Source: Cupriavidus consociatus (GTDB lineage: Bacteria > Pseudomonadota > Gammaproteobacteria > Burkholderiales > Burkholderiaceae). Taken from it: a DNA stretch of 64,000 nucleotides. The notes below the pieces were generated by a model. That model was not told the DNA's origin. It was given only the letters and a program-made list of their open reading frames with translations, and ran no database searches. Position 1 is the first letter of the stretch, and each line of letters begins with the position of its first letter. A program made the position numbers and the translations under genes. The DNA is taken from positions 310,001-374,000 of the forward strand of contig NZ_JAGIQA010000001.1 in assembly GCF_017814975.1 (NCBI RefSeq). Direction: 5' to 3'. This document shows positions 1-8,317 of the stretch, piece by piece.

Positions 1-441
1 CGGCTGGCGCGCCAGTGCGGGCAGCTTGGCCTGATCATCATCGACTACCTGCAGCTGATGTCCGGCTCCGGCGGCGGCGAGAACCGTGCGACCGAAATTT
101 CGGAGATTTCCCGTTCTCTGAAGGGGCTGGCCAAGGAACTCAACTGCCCGGTGATCGCGCTGTCGCAGCTGAACCGAAGCCTGGAACAGCGCCCCAACAA
201 ACGTCCGGTGATGTCCGACCTGCGCGAATCCGGCGCTATCGAACAGGATGCCGACGTGATCCTGTTCATCTATCGCGACGAGGTCTACAACCCCGATTCG
301 CAGGACAAGGGCACCTCCGAAATCATTATCGGCAAGCAGCGTAACGGTCCGATCGGCACGGTGCGGCTGACTTTCCTGGGCCAGTTCACCAAGTTCGACA
401 ACTTCACTGGCGGCCCGGCGTTCTTCGACAACGATACCTGA
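1..441 (+). CDS. dnaB: Replicative DNA helicase DnaB, C-terminal part (5' end outside window)
   Basis: The first 146 codons of the window are the end of the RecA-fold motor domain of the replicative helicase, which unwinds DNA ahead of the replication fork as a hexamer. Reading starts in frame at base 1. It shows the Walker B strand ([10 protein letters not shown]), then [17 protein letters not shown] and the [15 protein letters not shown] block that is highly conserved in DnaB, and finally the usual [16 protein letters not shown] tail. The N-terminal domain and Walker A motif lie upstream of the window. The ending is intact, with a TGA stop at 439-441. A weak hairpin follows at 542-566. Confidence 0.96.
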   Translation, partial: RLARQCGQLGLIIIDYLQLMSGSGGGENRATEISEISRSLKGLAKELNCPVIALSQLNRSLEQRPNKRPVMSDLRESGAIEQDADVILFIYRDEVYNPDSQDKGTSEIIIGKQRNGPIGTVRLTFLGQFTKFDNFTGGPAFFDNDT

Positions 442-541
442 CGAAGTCAAGCCTGCCTGCGGGATCGCGCCGAGGGCCGTCTCGTTTGTGCCAAATCGGC
501 GGGCAATGTCCGCGTAACCCTGTAAAATATTGCGCTTTGAT

Positions 542-572
542 GACAGCCGCCCACCCGGCGGCTGTCTTGCTT
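542..572 (+). terminator. Possible terminator after dnaB
   Basis: A perfect 10-bp stem (542-551 with 557-566) with a 5-nt loop is followed by only a weak T tract (TTGCTT). It lies between dnaB and the DUF47 gene, so it could end the dnaB transcript or be part of the next gene's leader. Confidence 0.35.
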
Positions 573-633
573 CGCGTTCAATCCATCTGCAACACATCAG
601 CAGCGCCACACGCGCCGCCTTAAGGAACATTCC

Positions 634-1260
634 ATGTTCGGCCGATTCATGCCCACCGAGGGCAAGTTCTTCGAATATTTCAACCAGCACGCCGACTGCG
701 CGGTGACCGCCGCCCATGAGCTCCAGGCCCTGGTCAACGACCTGCCCAATGCCGAGGCGCATGCCCGCCGCGTCCAGGCCACCGAGAAGAAGGCCGACCG
801 GATCACGCACGACACCATCGACCTGCTGCACAAGACCTTCATCACGCCGCTGGACCGCGATGAGATCCACAAGCTCATCACGACCATGGACGATATCCTG
901 GACCTGATGGAAGACGTGGCCGAGACCATCTCGCTGTACGACGTGACCAACCTGACCGAAGAGGCGTTGCGCCTGGCCGCGATCTGCGTGCAGTGCTGCG
1001 ACCAGGTCAAGATCGCCGTGGGCCTGCTCGAGGACATGGGGAACGCCAGCACCATCCTGAAGACCGCCCAGCAGATCGACCAGCTCGAGTCCGAGGCCGA
1101 CCGCGTGATGCGCTCGGCGATGTCGAAGCTGTTCCGCGACGAGACCGACGTGAAGCGCCTGATCAAGCTGAAGGCCATCTACGAACAGCTCGAGACGATC
1201 ACCGATAAGTGCGAGGACGTCGCCAACATCATCGAAGGCATCGTCCTGGAAAACGCCTGA
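634..1260 (+). CDS. DUF47 / PhoU-like phosphate transport regulator
   Basis: This 208-residue, all-helical protein belongs to the DUF47 (YkaA/PhoU-like) family, which is often encoded next to PiT phosphate transporters and is thought to modulate them. PhoU-like repeats are visible as paired acidic and lysine motifs (EKKADRITHD near residue 50, ESEADRVMRS near 155) and the closing TDKCEDVANIIEGI. The length is normal for the family. The start ATG follows AAGGAAC. The PiT transporter gene begins 13 bp downstream, so the two are almost certainly cotranscribed. The precise biochemical role of this family is not settled. Confidence 0.9.
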   Translation: MFGRFMPTEGKFFEYFNQHADCAVTAAHELQALVNDLPNAEAHARRVQATEKKADRITHDTIDLLHKTFITPLDRDEIHKLITTMDDILDLMEDVAETISLYDVTNLTEEALRLAAICVQCCDQVKIAVGLLEDMGNASTILKTAQQIDQLESEADRVMRSAMSKLFRDETDVKRLIKLKAIYEQLETITDKCEDVANIIEGIVLENA

Positions 1261-1273
1261 GGCGGCAATCGGC

Positions 1274-2281
1274 ATGCAGACCATTCAAATGAGCCTGTGG
1301 GTGATTGCCCTGCTGGTGGCGCTCGCGCTGCTGTTCGACTTCATGAACGGCTTCCACGACGCGGCCAACTCGATCGCCACGGTGGTATCCACGGGCGTGC
1401 TCAAGCCGCATCATGCGGTGGCGATGGCGGCGATGTGCAACGTTGTCGCGATCTTCGTCTTTCACCTGAAGGTGGCGGCCACCGTAGGCACCGGCACCAT
1501 CGATGTCGGGATCGTCGACCACTACGTCATCTTCGGCGCCCTGGTCGGGGCGATCGCCTGGAACGTCATCACCTGGTACTACGGCATCCCGTCGTCGTCG
1601 TCGCATGCACTGATCGGCGGGCTGGTGGGCGCGGCGGTGGCCAAGGCCGGCACCGGTGCGCTGGTTGGCAGCGGCCTGCTGAAGACGGTGGCCTTTATCC
1701 TGATCTCGCCGTTCCTGGGTTTCCTGCTCGGCTCGATCATGATGGTGATGGTGGGCTGGACCTTCTTCCGCACGCCGCCGTCGCGTGTAGACCGCTGGTT
1801 CCGGCGGCTGCAACTGGTGTCGGCCTCGCTGTACAGCCTGGGCCATGGCGGCAATGACGCGCAGAAGACCATCGGCATCATCTGGATGCTGCTGATCGCC
1901 AGTGGCCACGTGATGGCTGGCGGCCAGCCGCCGACGTGGGTGATCGTGAGCTGCTATGTGGCCATCGGCATGGGCACGCTGTTCGGCGGCTGGCGCATCG
2001 TGCGCACCATGGGCCAGAAGATCACCAAGCTCAAGCCGGTGGGCGGCTTCTGTGCCGAGACCGGCGGGGCGCTGACGCTGTTCTTTGCCTCGGCGCTGGG
2101 TGTGCCGGTATCGACCACGCATACGATCACGGGAGCGATCGTCGGCGTCGGCTCGGCGCAGAAGATGTCCGCGGTGCGCTGGGGCGTGGCCGGCAACATC
2201 GTGTGGGCCTGGGTGCTGACGATTCCGGCATCAGCCTTCATGGCCGCGATCGCATGGTGGATCGGGCGCCATATCCTGTAA
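1274..2281 (+). CDS. pitA: Inorganic phosphate transporter, PiT family
   Basis: A 335-residue inner-membrane protein with about ten hydrophobic segments. It carries both PiT signature repeats: DFMNGFHDAANSIAT near residue 22 and GHGGNDAQKTIGII near residue 192. Each contains the conserved N-D/N-A core involved in metal-phosphate and cation-coupled uptake. Family members import phosphate, often as a metal-phosphate complex, using the proton or sodium gradient. It is shorter than E. coli PitA (about 500 residues), as is common for the bacterial DUF47-linked type. It forms an operon with the preceding DUF47 gene and ends at a strong bidirectional terminator. The symbol is by family only. Confidence 0.93.
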   Translation: MQTIQMSLWVIALLVALALLFDFMNGFHDAANSIATVVSTGVLKPHHAVAMAAMCNVVAIFVFHLKVAATVGTGTIDVGIVDHYVIFGALVGAIAWNVITWYYGIPSSSSHALIGGLVGAAVAKAGTGALVGSGLLKTVAFILISPFLGFLLGSIMMVMVGWTFFRTPPSRVDRWFRRLQLVSASLYSLGHGGNDAQKTIGIIWMLLIASGHVMAGGQPPTWVIVSCYVAIGMGTLFGGWRIVRTMGQKITKLKPVGGFCAETGGALTLFFASALGVPVSTTHTITGAIVGVGSAQKMSAVRWGVAGNIVWAWVLTIPASAFMAAIAWWIGRHIL

Positions 2282-2302
2282 CGCGGGATTGGCCGCTCAT
2301 GC

Positions 2303-2331
2303 AAAAAGCCAGGCAACTGCCTGGCTTTTTG
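2303..2331. terminator. Bidirectional terminator between pit and NlpC/P60 gene
   Basis: A 13-bp perfect inverted repeat (2303-2315 with 2318-2330) is bounded by A5 on the left and T5 on the right. It can therefore end transcription from both sides, which suits the convergent genes on either side. Confidence 0.85.
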
Positions 2332-2351
2332 TTTGCCCGCGGGCCGGGCGC

Positions 2352-3017
2352 TCAGCGGTTGGCGAAGGCGGCGATGGGATCGTCGTCATCGGGCAGCGGG
2401 GCCGGTTCTGGTACCAGCGGCGCTGGCGCAGGGGTGGCTGGCGCAGGCAGGTTGATCGCGCCTGAAACCACGCGCCGCGCGCCATTGTAGCGCGACGCCC
2501 AGTATGGCTTGCCCATGTCCTCCAGCCGCACGGTGCCGCCGGACGATGGCGCATGGACAAAGCGGTTCTGGCCGACGTAGATGCCGACATGCGAGTTGGC
2601 GCGTCCGGTGGTATTGAAGAACACCAGGTCGCCCGAAGCGACTTCGCTGCGGTCGAGGGTGGTGCCACGGGTGCCCATGGCTTCCGTGGTGCGCGGCAGG
2701 TTCACGTTGGCGGCACGGGATACCACATAGCGCACCAATCCGCTGCAGTCAAAGCCGGTATCCGGCGTGTTGCCGCCGTAGCGGTAAGGCGTGCCGACCA
2801 GCGACATCGCCTGGATCGAGATCTCCTCCAGCCCGGCGCTGGGATCGACCATGGGCTTGCCGGGCGCGCGCGGCAAGCTGCCATGGCGCGAGGGTGGGGA
2901 ACTGGCGCACGCCGCGAGCAGCAGTGCGGCGGCACAGAGCAGCGGCAGGCCTGCCCTGGCGAGCGGCCCCGGCGGTGCGGGAGGACTGGAAGAACTATGG
3001 GTACGGCGCAATGGCAT
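2352..3017 (-). CDS. NlpC/P60-family peptidoglycan endopeptidase lipoprotein
   Basis: A predicted outer-membrane or periplasmic lipoprotein with a C-terminal NlpC/P60 cysteine peptidase domain, a family that cuts D-Glu/meso-DAP-type bonds in peptidoglycan peptides. From the chosen ATG (221 residues) the lipobox LLAAC puts the lipid-anchored Cys at 37. The catalytic Cys is 91 (FDCSGL) and the two His are 143 (SHVGIY) and 155 (FVHAP). A Pro-rich tail (PAPATPAPAPLVPEPAP) follows. An in-frame GTG at 3050 would add 11 residues; neither start has a strong ribosome-binding site. It is convergent with the phosphate transporter. Confidence 0.88.
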   Translation of the reverse strand: MPLRRTHSSSSPPAPPGPLARAGLPLLCAAALLLAACASSPPSRHGSLPRAPGKPMVDPSAGLEEISIQAMSLVGTPYRYGGNTPDTGFDCSGLVRYVVSRAANVNLPRTTEAMGTRGTTLDRSEVASGDLVFFNTTGRANSHVGIYVGQNRFVHAPSSGGTVRLEDMGKPYWASRYNGARRVVSGAINLPAPATPAPAPLVPEPAPLPDDDDPIAAFANR

Positions 3018-3064
3018 CGGTGGATTCCGGTCGCCGGCCTGCCGGCGCACCGGAAACTTTGCCG

Positions 3065-3472
3065 CTACCAGCGTAGCTGGGCGTTGCGCGTGCCGGTGCT
3101 GACCTTGATCGACTTGGGCTGGCCCTTGTAACTGGCTTCGATATTGTAGCTGCCTTCTGGCGCACGTATCAGGCAGCGGGGGCCGGCGGCGCGGAAGGTT
3201 GCGACCTCCTGTTCGTCGCGGACCAGCTTGACCGCGACGTCGGACAGGAACTCGCCCGCGGTGCCCTGCGTGAACAGGATGCCGATATTGAAATCCTTCT
3301 CGCGCTCGGCAAGCGCCTGGCGCTCGTCTTCGGCGACACCGCCACAGACATAGCTGACCGGGCCCATGGTGCGGATCACCAGGTCGTCAGCCGCGGCGCG
3401 AGCCTGAAGCGGGCTGCCCAGGACCATGGCAGCGCTAATCAGCGCGGCCAGGCGGAGATGCTGTTGGTTCAT
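3065..3472 (-). CDS. Small exported protein of unknown function
   Basis: 135 residues with a clear Sec signal peptide (about residues 1-26, cleavage after LQARA), so probably periplasmic. The mature part reads like a short beta-rich domain: it contains a region predicted to bind or mimic a regulatory-like fold (VAVKLVRDEQEVATF, then APEGSYNIEASYKGQPKSI), which resembles carboxypeptidase-regulatory-like or surface-adhesion beta sandwiches. Two cysteines remain after cleavage, in VSYVCGG and GPRCLIR, and could form a disulfide. It lies just upstream of the NlpC/P60 gene on the same strand, with a gap of about 47 bp to the chosen start. I do not recognise a named family. Confidence 0.75.
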   Translation of the reverse strand: MNQQHLRLAALISAAMVLGSPLQARAAADDLVIRTMGPVSYVCGGVAEDERQALAEREKDFNIGILFTQGTAGEFLSDVAVKLVRDEQEVATFRAAGPRCLIRAPEGSYNIEASYKGQPKSIKVSTGTRNAQLRW

Positions 3473-3599
3473 CGACGCCTCCAGTGGGGGTGCGGGACAA
3501 CAAGCGGATGTGCGGACATCATAGCCGCATCGTGCTTGCCGTTCACGACAGTAGGCCGTGGGGCCGCCCCCCAGGGCGGCGGCCCGGCGGCCCGCCGCG

Positions 3600-5303
3600 T
3601 CAGAGTACGTCGCCGGCGTGGTCGGCCAGGCGCGAGCGTTCGCCGCGCGCCAGCGTGATATGGCCGCTGTGGCTCCAGCCCTTGAAGCGGTCCACCACGT
3701 AGGTCAGGCCGGACGAGCCTTCAGTCAGGTACGGCGTGTCGATCTGCGCGATATTGCCCAGGCAGATGATCTTGGTACCGGGGCCTGCGCGCGTCACCAG
3801 CGTCTTCATCTGCTTGGGCGTCAGGTTCTGCGCCTCGTCGATGATGACGAACTTGTTGACGAAGGTGCGGCCGCGCATGAAATTCATGCTCTTGACCTTG
3901 ATGCGCGAGCGGATCAGCTCCTGCGTGGCGGCGCGGCCCCAGTCGCCGGCGCTGTCATCGCTCTTCTGCAGCACTTCGAGGTTGTCGTCGAATGCGCCCA
4001 TCCACGGCTGCATCTTCTCTTCCTCGGTGCCGGGCAGGAAGCCGATGTCCTCGCCGACCGGCACGGTGGCGCGGGTGACGATGATCTCGTTGTAGAGCTT
4101 CTGGTCGAGCACCTGCTCCAGGCCTGCCGCCAGCGCCAGCAGGGTCTTGCCGGTACCGGCCTGGCCCAGCAGCGTGACGAAGTCGATGTCCGGATTCATC
4201 AGCAGGTTGAGCGCGAAGTTCTGCTCGCGGTTGCGCGCGGTCACGCTCCACACGTTGTTCTTGTGGTGCGTGTAGTCCTTGAGCGTCTGCAGCAGCGCGG
4301 TCTTGCCATTGATCTCCTTGACCTGCGCGTACAGCGGCAGGCTGCCGTCGACCGGTTCCAGATAGACGAACTGGTTGACCAGGAAGGACGGCACCAGCGG
4401 CCCGGTCAGGCGATAGAACATCGCGCCGGACTTGGGATCCTGCCAGCTTTCCACGCCCTTGCCATGCTTGGCCCAGAAGTCGCCGGGCAACTGCATGACG
4501 CCGGCGTAGAGCAGGTCCTTGTCTTCCAGGACCTGGTCGTTGTAGTAGTCCTCCGCCGGCAGCCCCAGTGCGCGCGCCTTGATGCGCATGTTGATGTCTT
4601 TGGACACCAGCACGACCTGGCGCTCGGGGTATTGCTGCTGCAGCGCGCTGACCACCCCGAGGATCTGGTTGTCGGCCTTGCCCTGCGGCAGGCCCTCGGG
4701 CAGCTTGATGTCGTTCAGCCGCGTCTGGAAGAACAGCTTGCCCTGCGCGTCGCGGTTGCCGAGCTTTTCCAGCGGCAAGCCCTCGTCGAGTACGCCGTCG
4801 GTGCCGCCCACCAGCGAATCGAGTGTGCGGCTGACCATGCGCGCGTTGCGCGCGACTTCGCTCATGCCCTTCTTGTGGTTGTCCAGCTCTTCGAGCGTCA
4901 TCATCGGCAGATAGATGTCGTGTTCCTCGAAGCGGAAGAGCGAGGTCGGGTCGTGCATCAGCACGTTGGTGTCGAGCACGAACAGCTTGCTCGGGCCTTC
5001 GGCCTTGCGCGCGCGGCGCGAGGTGCCGGCCACGGGCTTGACCAGGCTGACCGACGGGGCGCTGGCCGTGGGCGCGGGCCCGGCCGGGGTTTCGGTGCTG
5101 CGGGCACGGGTACCACCGGCGGCGCGTGCCTTCACGGCAGGCGCCTTGGCCTCGCCGGTTTCCAGCAATGCCACGCGCTCGAGTGCCGGCACAGGTTTCT
5201 TCAACTGTGTGGCGGACTTGGCCTTGGGCACCGCGGAGACCGGAGCGAATTCGCTCGGGTCCAGCAATTGGGCAGGCTTGGCGGGCATGGTAGGCAGCGG
5301 CAT
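3600..5303 (-). CDS. PhoH-family ATPase with N-terminal PIN domain (PhoH2 type)
   Basis: A 567-residue cytoplasmic protein that fuses a PIN ribonuclease-like domain to a PhoH P-loop ATPase; PhoH2 proteins elsewhere act as RNA-unwinding and RNA-cleaving enzymes. The first 105 residues are low-complexity Ala/Pro/Lys-rich. The PIN domain covers about 105-245 (FVLDTNVLMHD with Asp at 111; later SKDINMR). The ATPase has Walker A GQAGTGKT at 380-387 and Walker B FVIIDEAQN near 485-493. The ATG at 5303 is preceded by GAAAGGAAA, a good ribosome-binding site. A longer in-frame extension to 5447 runs through a terminator-like hairpin and is rejected. Confidence 0.93.
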   Translation of the reverse strand: MPLPTMPAKPAQLLDPSEFAPVSAVPKAKSATQLKKPVPALERVALLETGEAKAPAVKARAAGGTRARSTETPAGPAPTASAPSVSLVKPVAGTSRRARKAEGPSKLFVLDTNVLMHDPTSLFRFEEHDIYLPMMTLEELDNHKKGMSEVARNARMVSRTLDSLVGGTDGVLDEGLPLEKLGNRDAQGKLFFQTRLNDIKLPEGLPQGKADNQILGVVSALQQQYPERQVVLVSKDINMRIKARALGLPAEDYYNDQVLEDKDLLYAGVMQLPGDFWAKHGKGVESWQDPKSGAMFYRLTGPLVPSFLVNQFVYLEPVDGSLPLYAQVKEINGKTALLQTLKDYTHHKNNVWSVTARNREQNFALNLLMNPDIDFVTLLGQAGTGKTLLALAAGLEQVLDQKLYNEIIVTRATVPVGEDIGFLPGTEEEKMQPWMGAFDDNLEVLQKSDDSAGDWGRAATQELIRSRIKVKSMNFMRGRTFVNKFVIIDEAQNLTPKQMKTLVTRAGPGTKIICLGNIAQIDTPYLTEGSSGLTYVVDRFKGWSHSGHITLARGERSRLADHAGDVL

Positions 5304-5437
5304 GCTTGGCTTTCCTTTCAGGGGGACGAGAGAGGGGCTAAGGCGTCCGTGCCGCGACGCGCGACTGCGTCGTGGCCAGGGACCGGGGCATGCATGCGCG
5401 AGGCACCCGGCGCGGACAGGCATGAGCGCAAACAAAA

Positions 5438-5472
5438 AAGCCGCCATGCCTGCATAACAGGGTTGGCGGCTT
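5438..5472 (-). terminator. Terminator-like hairpin between phoH and bcp
   Basis: An inverted repeat (5438-5446 with 5464-5472) becomes, on the minus strand, a GC-rich stem followed by T6 and GTTT. It lies in the 376-bp gap (5304-5679) upstream of the PIN-PhoH gene and downstream of the peroxiredoxin gene. It probably ends the peroxiredoxin transcript. I see no other gene in this gap. Confidence 0.6.
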
Positions 5473-5679
5473 CTTTGCGGACCGGCGACACGGCAGGTCC
5501 GCGACCGGCCTGTGGCGCGAACCGCCTGGGCCGGGAAGTCGAATCAGCGTGGCATCCGGAATCTGAACTCATTACGGGCCAATGTATCTGAAGGTCCCGG
5601 GTTTGGCAATTGGGTTTGCCAACCCTGTGCGGCGCTGGCTGTATGCCGTGTCGCAGACACGCAAAAAACGCGCAGGGCC

Positions 5680-6144
5680 TCAGATGGCGCGCACCAGTTC
5701 CAGGATTTCGTCGACATGGTTCGGCACCTTGATGCCGCGCAGCTCGTGCCGCAGGATGCCCTTGCCGTCGATGACAAAGGTGCTGCGCTCGATGCCGCGG
5801 TACTCCTTGCCGTAAAGCTTTTTCATCTTGATGACATCGAACAGCGAGCACACCGCTTCGTCGCCATCGGAGATCAGTTCGAACGGCAGCTCGAGCTTGG
5901 CCTTGAAGTTCTCGTGCGAGCGGATGCTGTCGCGCGAGATGCCGAACACCTGCACGCCGGCCCTGGTGAAATCGTCGTACTGGTCGCGGAAGTTCATGGC
6001 CTCCGTGGTGCAACCCGGCGTGTTGTCCTTCGGGTAGAAGTACAGCACCACCGTCTTGCCGCGGAAGTCGGCAAGACGGAAGGTGGCGTCGCCGGTCATC
6101 GGCGCGCTGAAGTCGGGTACGGCCTTGTTGAGACTGATCGTCAT
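5680..6144 (-). CDS. bcp: Thioredoxin-dependent peroxiredoxin (Bcp/PrxQ type)
   Basis: A 154-residue peroxiredoxin that reduces hydrogen peroxide and organic hydroperoxides in the cytoplasm using thioredoxin. The thioredoxin-fold core shows VVLYFYPKDNTPGCTTEA, with the peroxidatic Cys at 45. The Cys found five residues later in E. coli Bcp is a Met here (position 50). A second Cys at 99 (EAVCSLFD) may act as the resolving residue, as in PrxQ subgroups that resolve from a later helix. The start is well placed after CAGGAGCCAC. It is transcribed alone, leftward, towards the PIN-PhoH gene. Confidence 0.93.
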   Translation of the reverse strand: MTISLNKAVPDFSAPMTGDATFRLADFRGKTVVLYFYPKDNTPGCTTEAMNFRDQYDDFTRAGVQVFGISRDSIRSHENFKAKLELPFELISDGDEAVCSLFDVIKMKKLYGKEYRGIERSTFVIDGKGILRHELRGIKVPNHVDEILELVRAI

Positions 6145-6287
6145 TCTTGTGGCTCCTGGGCAAGGGGCAGGGAGATTCGGGAAGGGGGTGCTGCCGCCTT
6201 AGCGGGAGCAGATTGGGGCGCGCACCCGGACTTCAAGCGTGGCGTGGGCTCAACTTTGCGTGGGCGCCACGCGCCGCCGCTCTGGCC

Positions 6288-6677
6288 TCAGGTTGCGCCG
6301 GCAGCCGGCTCGATCAGCAGCACCGCAGCCACCTTGCGGCCCTCGGCCATCAGGATGTTGTAGGTGCGGCAGGCGGCCTGCATGTCCATCGCGTCCACGC
6401 CCACATGGCGGCGCGACAGCGACGCCGTCAGGCGCGGATGCGGGAAGCGCAGGCGCGCGCCGGTGCCAAGCAGCACCACTTCGGGATTGAGTTCGGCCAG
6501 CTGTTCGAAATGGGCCGGTTCCAGGTCTTCGAAGCGGTTCACCGGCCAGGGCCGGATCTCGCCTTCGGGCATGACCAGGATCGAGGTGGTGTGGCGGACG
6601 AGGTTGATCTCGATATAGTCCGGCCCATAGGCCGTGACGGTATTCAGCGACTGGGGCTGGTCGGCGTGGAGTTTCAC
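6288..6677 (-). CDS. Mth938/DUF498-domain protein
   Basis: A 129-residue single-domain protein of the Mth938 (DUF498, NDUFAF3-like) family. Conserved features include the core YIEINLVRHTTSILVMPEGEIRPW, the FEQLAEL stretch and the glycine-rich GTGARLRFP motif near the middle. The start is a GTG at 6677 preceded by AGAGG at good distance; no ATG gives a sensible start. Family members have no firmly known bacterial function (the mitochondrial homologue is a complex I assembly factor). The gene is divergent from the aminotransferase gene across a 354-bp gap. Confidence 0.85.
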   Translation of the reverse strand: MKLHADQPQSLNTVTAYGPDYIEINLVRHTTSILVMPEGEIRPWPVNRFEDLEPAHFEQLAELNPEVVLLGTGARLRFPHPRLTASLSRRHVGVDAMDMQAACRTYNILMAEGRKVAAVLLIEPAAGAT

Positions 6678-7031
6678 TTGTAGGCCTCTGCGGCGGCCGC
6701 CGGGGATTGCCTGGCCGGCCCGTGGGGCGGATGGCCGGCAGCGCGGGCGGTCGTGGTGTGATGGGCAGGACAGGCGCAGGGTCGGGCCATGGCCCGGGGT
6801 CGCTTGCCGTACGCGCCGGTGGCGTACGCTGCAATGCAAGAATACCTGCCGAAGTCTGTCATAATCCGATAAATTATAGCTTTTGCCTCCCTGTTTGCCA
6901 CGCCTGTGCCACGCCCGCGTTGCATTGCAGCGGACGGCGCCTCCGCGTTCGTTCAGATTTAGCCAGATTTTCTGCCCGGTGCCGCCGACGCGGCACACTA
7001 TCCCTGCCCGACAGCTTGCCCCGACATCGCC
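6678..7031. other. Divergent intergenic region, 354 bp
   Basis: This gap separates the leftward Mth938 gene from the rightward aminotransferase gene and must hold both promoters. It has a local AT-rich patch (about 6860-6895, containing CATAAT and TAAATTATAG) that is the best promoter candidate. A 6-bp inverted repeat GTACGC/GCGTAC lies at 6809-6827. No convincing gene or RNA was seen. Confidence 0.5.
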
Positions 7032-8267
7032 GTGAAACCCATCCAGAAATCCAACAAACTCAATAACGTTTGCTACGACATCCGCGGTCCGGTGCTGGAA
7101 AAGGCCAAGCAGATGGAGGAAGAAGGGCACAAGATCATCAAGCTGAATATCGGCAACCTGGCCGTATTCGGTTTTGACGCGCCCGAAGAGATTCAGCAGG
7201 ACATGATGCGAAACCTGCCGAATTCGGCAGGTTATTCTGATTCCAAGGGCATTTTCGCCGCGCGTAAGGCGATCATGCACTATACCCAGCAAAAAAATAT
7301 CGAAGGCGTTGGCCTGGACGATATTTATGTCGGCAACGGCGCCTCCGAGCTGATCGTGATGGCGGTCAACGCGCTGCTCAACACCGGCGATGAAGTGCTG
7401 GTGCCGGCGCCCGACTACCCGCTGTGGACGGCCGCGGTCAGCCTGTCGGGCGGCACGCCGGTGCACTATATCTGCGACGAGGCCAACGAGTGGATGCCCG
7501 ATCCGGCCGATATTCGCGCCCGCATCACGCCGCATACCAAGGCCATCGTCATCATCAACCCGAACAACCCCACCGGGGCGCTGTATTCGGACGAACTGCT
7601 GCTCGAGATCGTCGCCATCGCGCGCGAGCACGGACTGATCATCTTTGCCGACGAGATCTATGACAAGGTCCTGTACGACGGCGTCACCCACACCTCGATC
7701 GCCTCGCTGTCGACCGACGTGCTGACGGTGACCTTCAACGGCCTGTCCAAGAACTACCGCTCGTGCGGCTACCGCGCCGGCTGGATGGTGGTGTCGGGCG
7801 ACAAGCGCCCGGCCATCGACTACATCGAAGGCCTGAACATGCTGTCGTCGATGCGCCTGTGCGCCAACGTGCCGGGCCAGTGGGCGATCCAGACCGCGCT
7901 GGGCGGCTACCAGAGCATCAACGACCTGGTCGCGGAAGGCGGGCGCCTGCGCCGCCAGCGCGACCTGGCCTACGAACTGATCACCGCGATCCCGGGCGTG
8001 ACCTGCGTCAAGCCCAAGGCGGCGCTGTACCTGTTCCCGAAGCTGGACCTGTCGATGTACCCGGTGCAGGACGACCAGGAGTTCATCTATGAACTGCTGC
8101 AGGAGTCCAAGGTACTGCTGGTGCAAGGCTCCGGCTTCAACTGGGCCAAGCCCGACCATTTCCGCATCGTGTTCCTGCCGCATGAGGAAGACCTGCGCGA
8201 GGCCATCGGCCGTATCGCGCGCTTCCTCGAGGCGTACCGGAAACGCCACGGCAAGGCAGCGGCCTGA
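7032..8267 (+). CDS. PLP-dependent aminotransferase, AlaA/AlaC type
   Basis: A 411-residue class I/II aminotransferase that probably makes alanine from pyruvate and glutamate; the N-terminal IRGPVLEKAKQMEEEGHKIIKLNIGNLAVFGF closely follows the E. coli AlaA (YfbQ) pattern. The PLP-binding region has VNPNNPTGA-like INPNNPTGALY, the ADEIYDKV strand and the Schiff-base Lys in FNGLSKNYR. It starts with GTG at 7032. The gene precedes homoserine dehydrogenase and threonine synthase, an order common in betaproteobacteria, with a 50-bp gap. Substrate is inferred from the family; a related transamination in the aspartate family is possible. Confidence 0.92.
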   Translation: MKPIQKSNKLNNVCYDIRGPVLEKAKQMEEEGHKIIKLNIGNLAVFGFDAPEEIQQDMMRNLPNSAGYSDSKGIFAARKAIMHYTQQKNIEGVGLDDIYVGNGASELIVMAVNALLNTGDEVLVPAPDYPLWTAAVSLSGGTPVHYICDEANEWMPDPADIRARITPHTKAIVIINPNNPTGALYSDELLLEIVAIAREHGLIIFADEIYDKVLYDGVTHTSIASLSTDVLTVTFNGLSKNYRSCGYRAGWMVVSGDKRPAIDYIEGLNMLSSMRLCANVPGQWAIQTALGGYQSINDLVAEGGRLRRQRDLAYELITAIPGVTCVKPKAALYLFPKLDLSMYPVQDDQEFIYELLQESKVLLVQGSGFNWAKPDHFRIVFLPHEEDLREAIGRIARFLEAYRKRHGKAAA

Positions 8268-8317
8268 TTCACGCGGCCGCGCCGCAACCCATCCCTAGCA
8301 ACTCAGAAGATTTGTCC

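Noticed and set aside
481..530. A sigma-70 promoter for the DUF47-pit operon using TAAAAT at 523-528
   Set aside because: No acceptable -35 box at 16-18 bases; the only TTGTGC is about 31 bases upstream.
5304..5447. In-frame N-terminal extension of the PIN-PhoH protein
   Set aside because: It passes through a terminator-like hairpin, and the ATG at 5303 has a good ribosome-binding site.
3558..5591. A 677-codon open frame on the plus strand opposite the PIN-PhoH gene
   Set aside because: Its product is low-complexity and rich in His/Gln/Arg/Val/Leu, as expected from the antisense of a GC-rich gene, and the minus strand has clear PhoH motifs.
6809..6827. Inverted repeat GTACGC/GCGTAC as an operator for the aminotransferase
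   Set aside because: Only 6 bp long in GC-rich DNA and no partner regulator is nearby; too weak to call.
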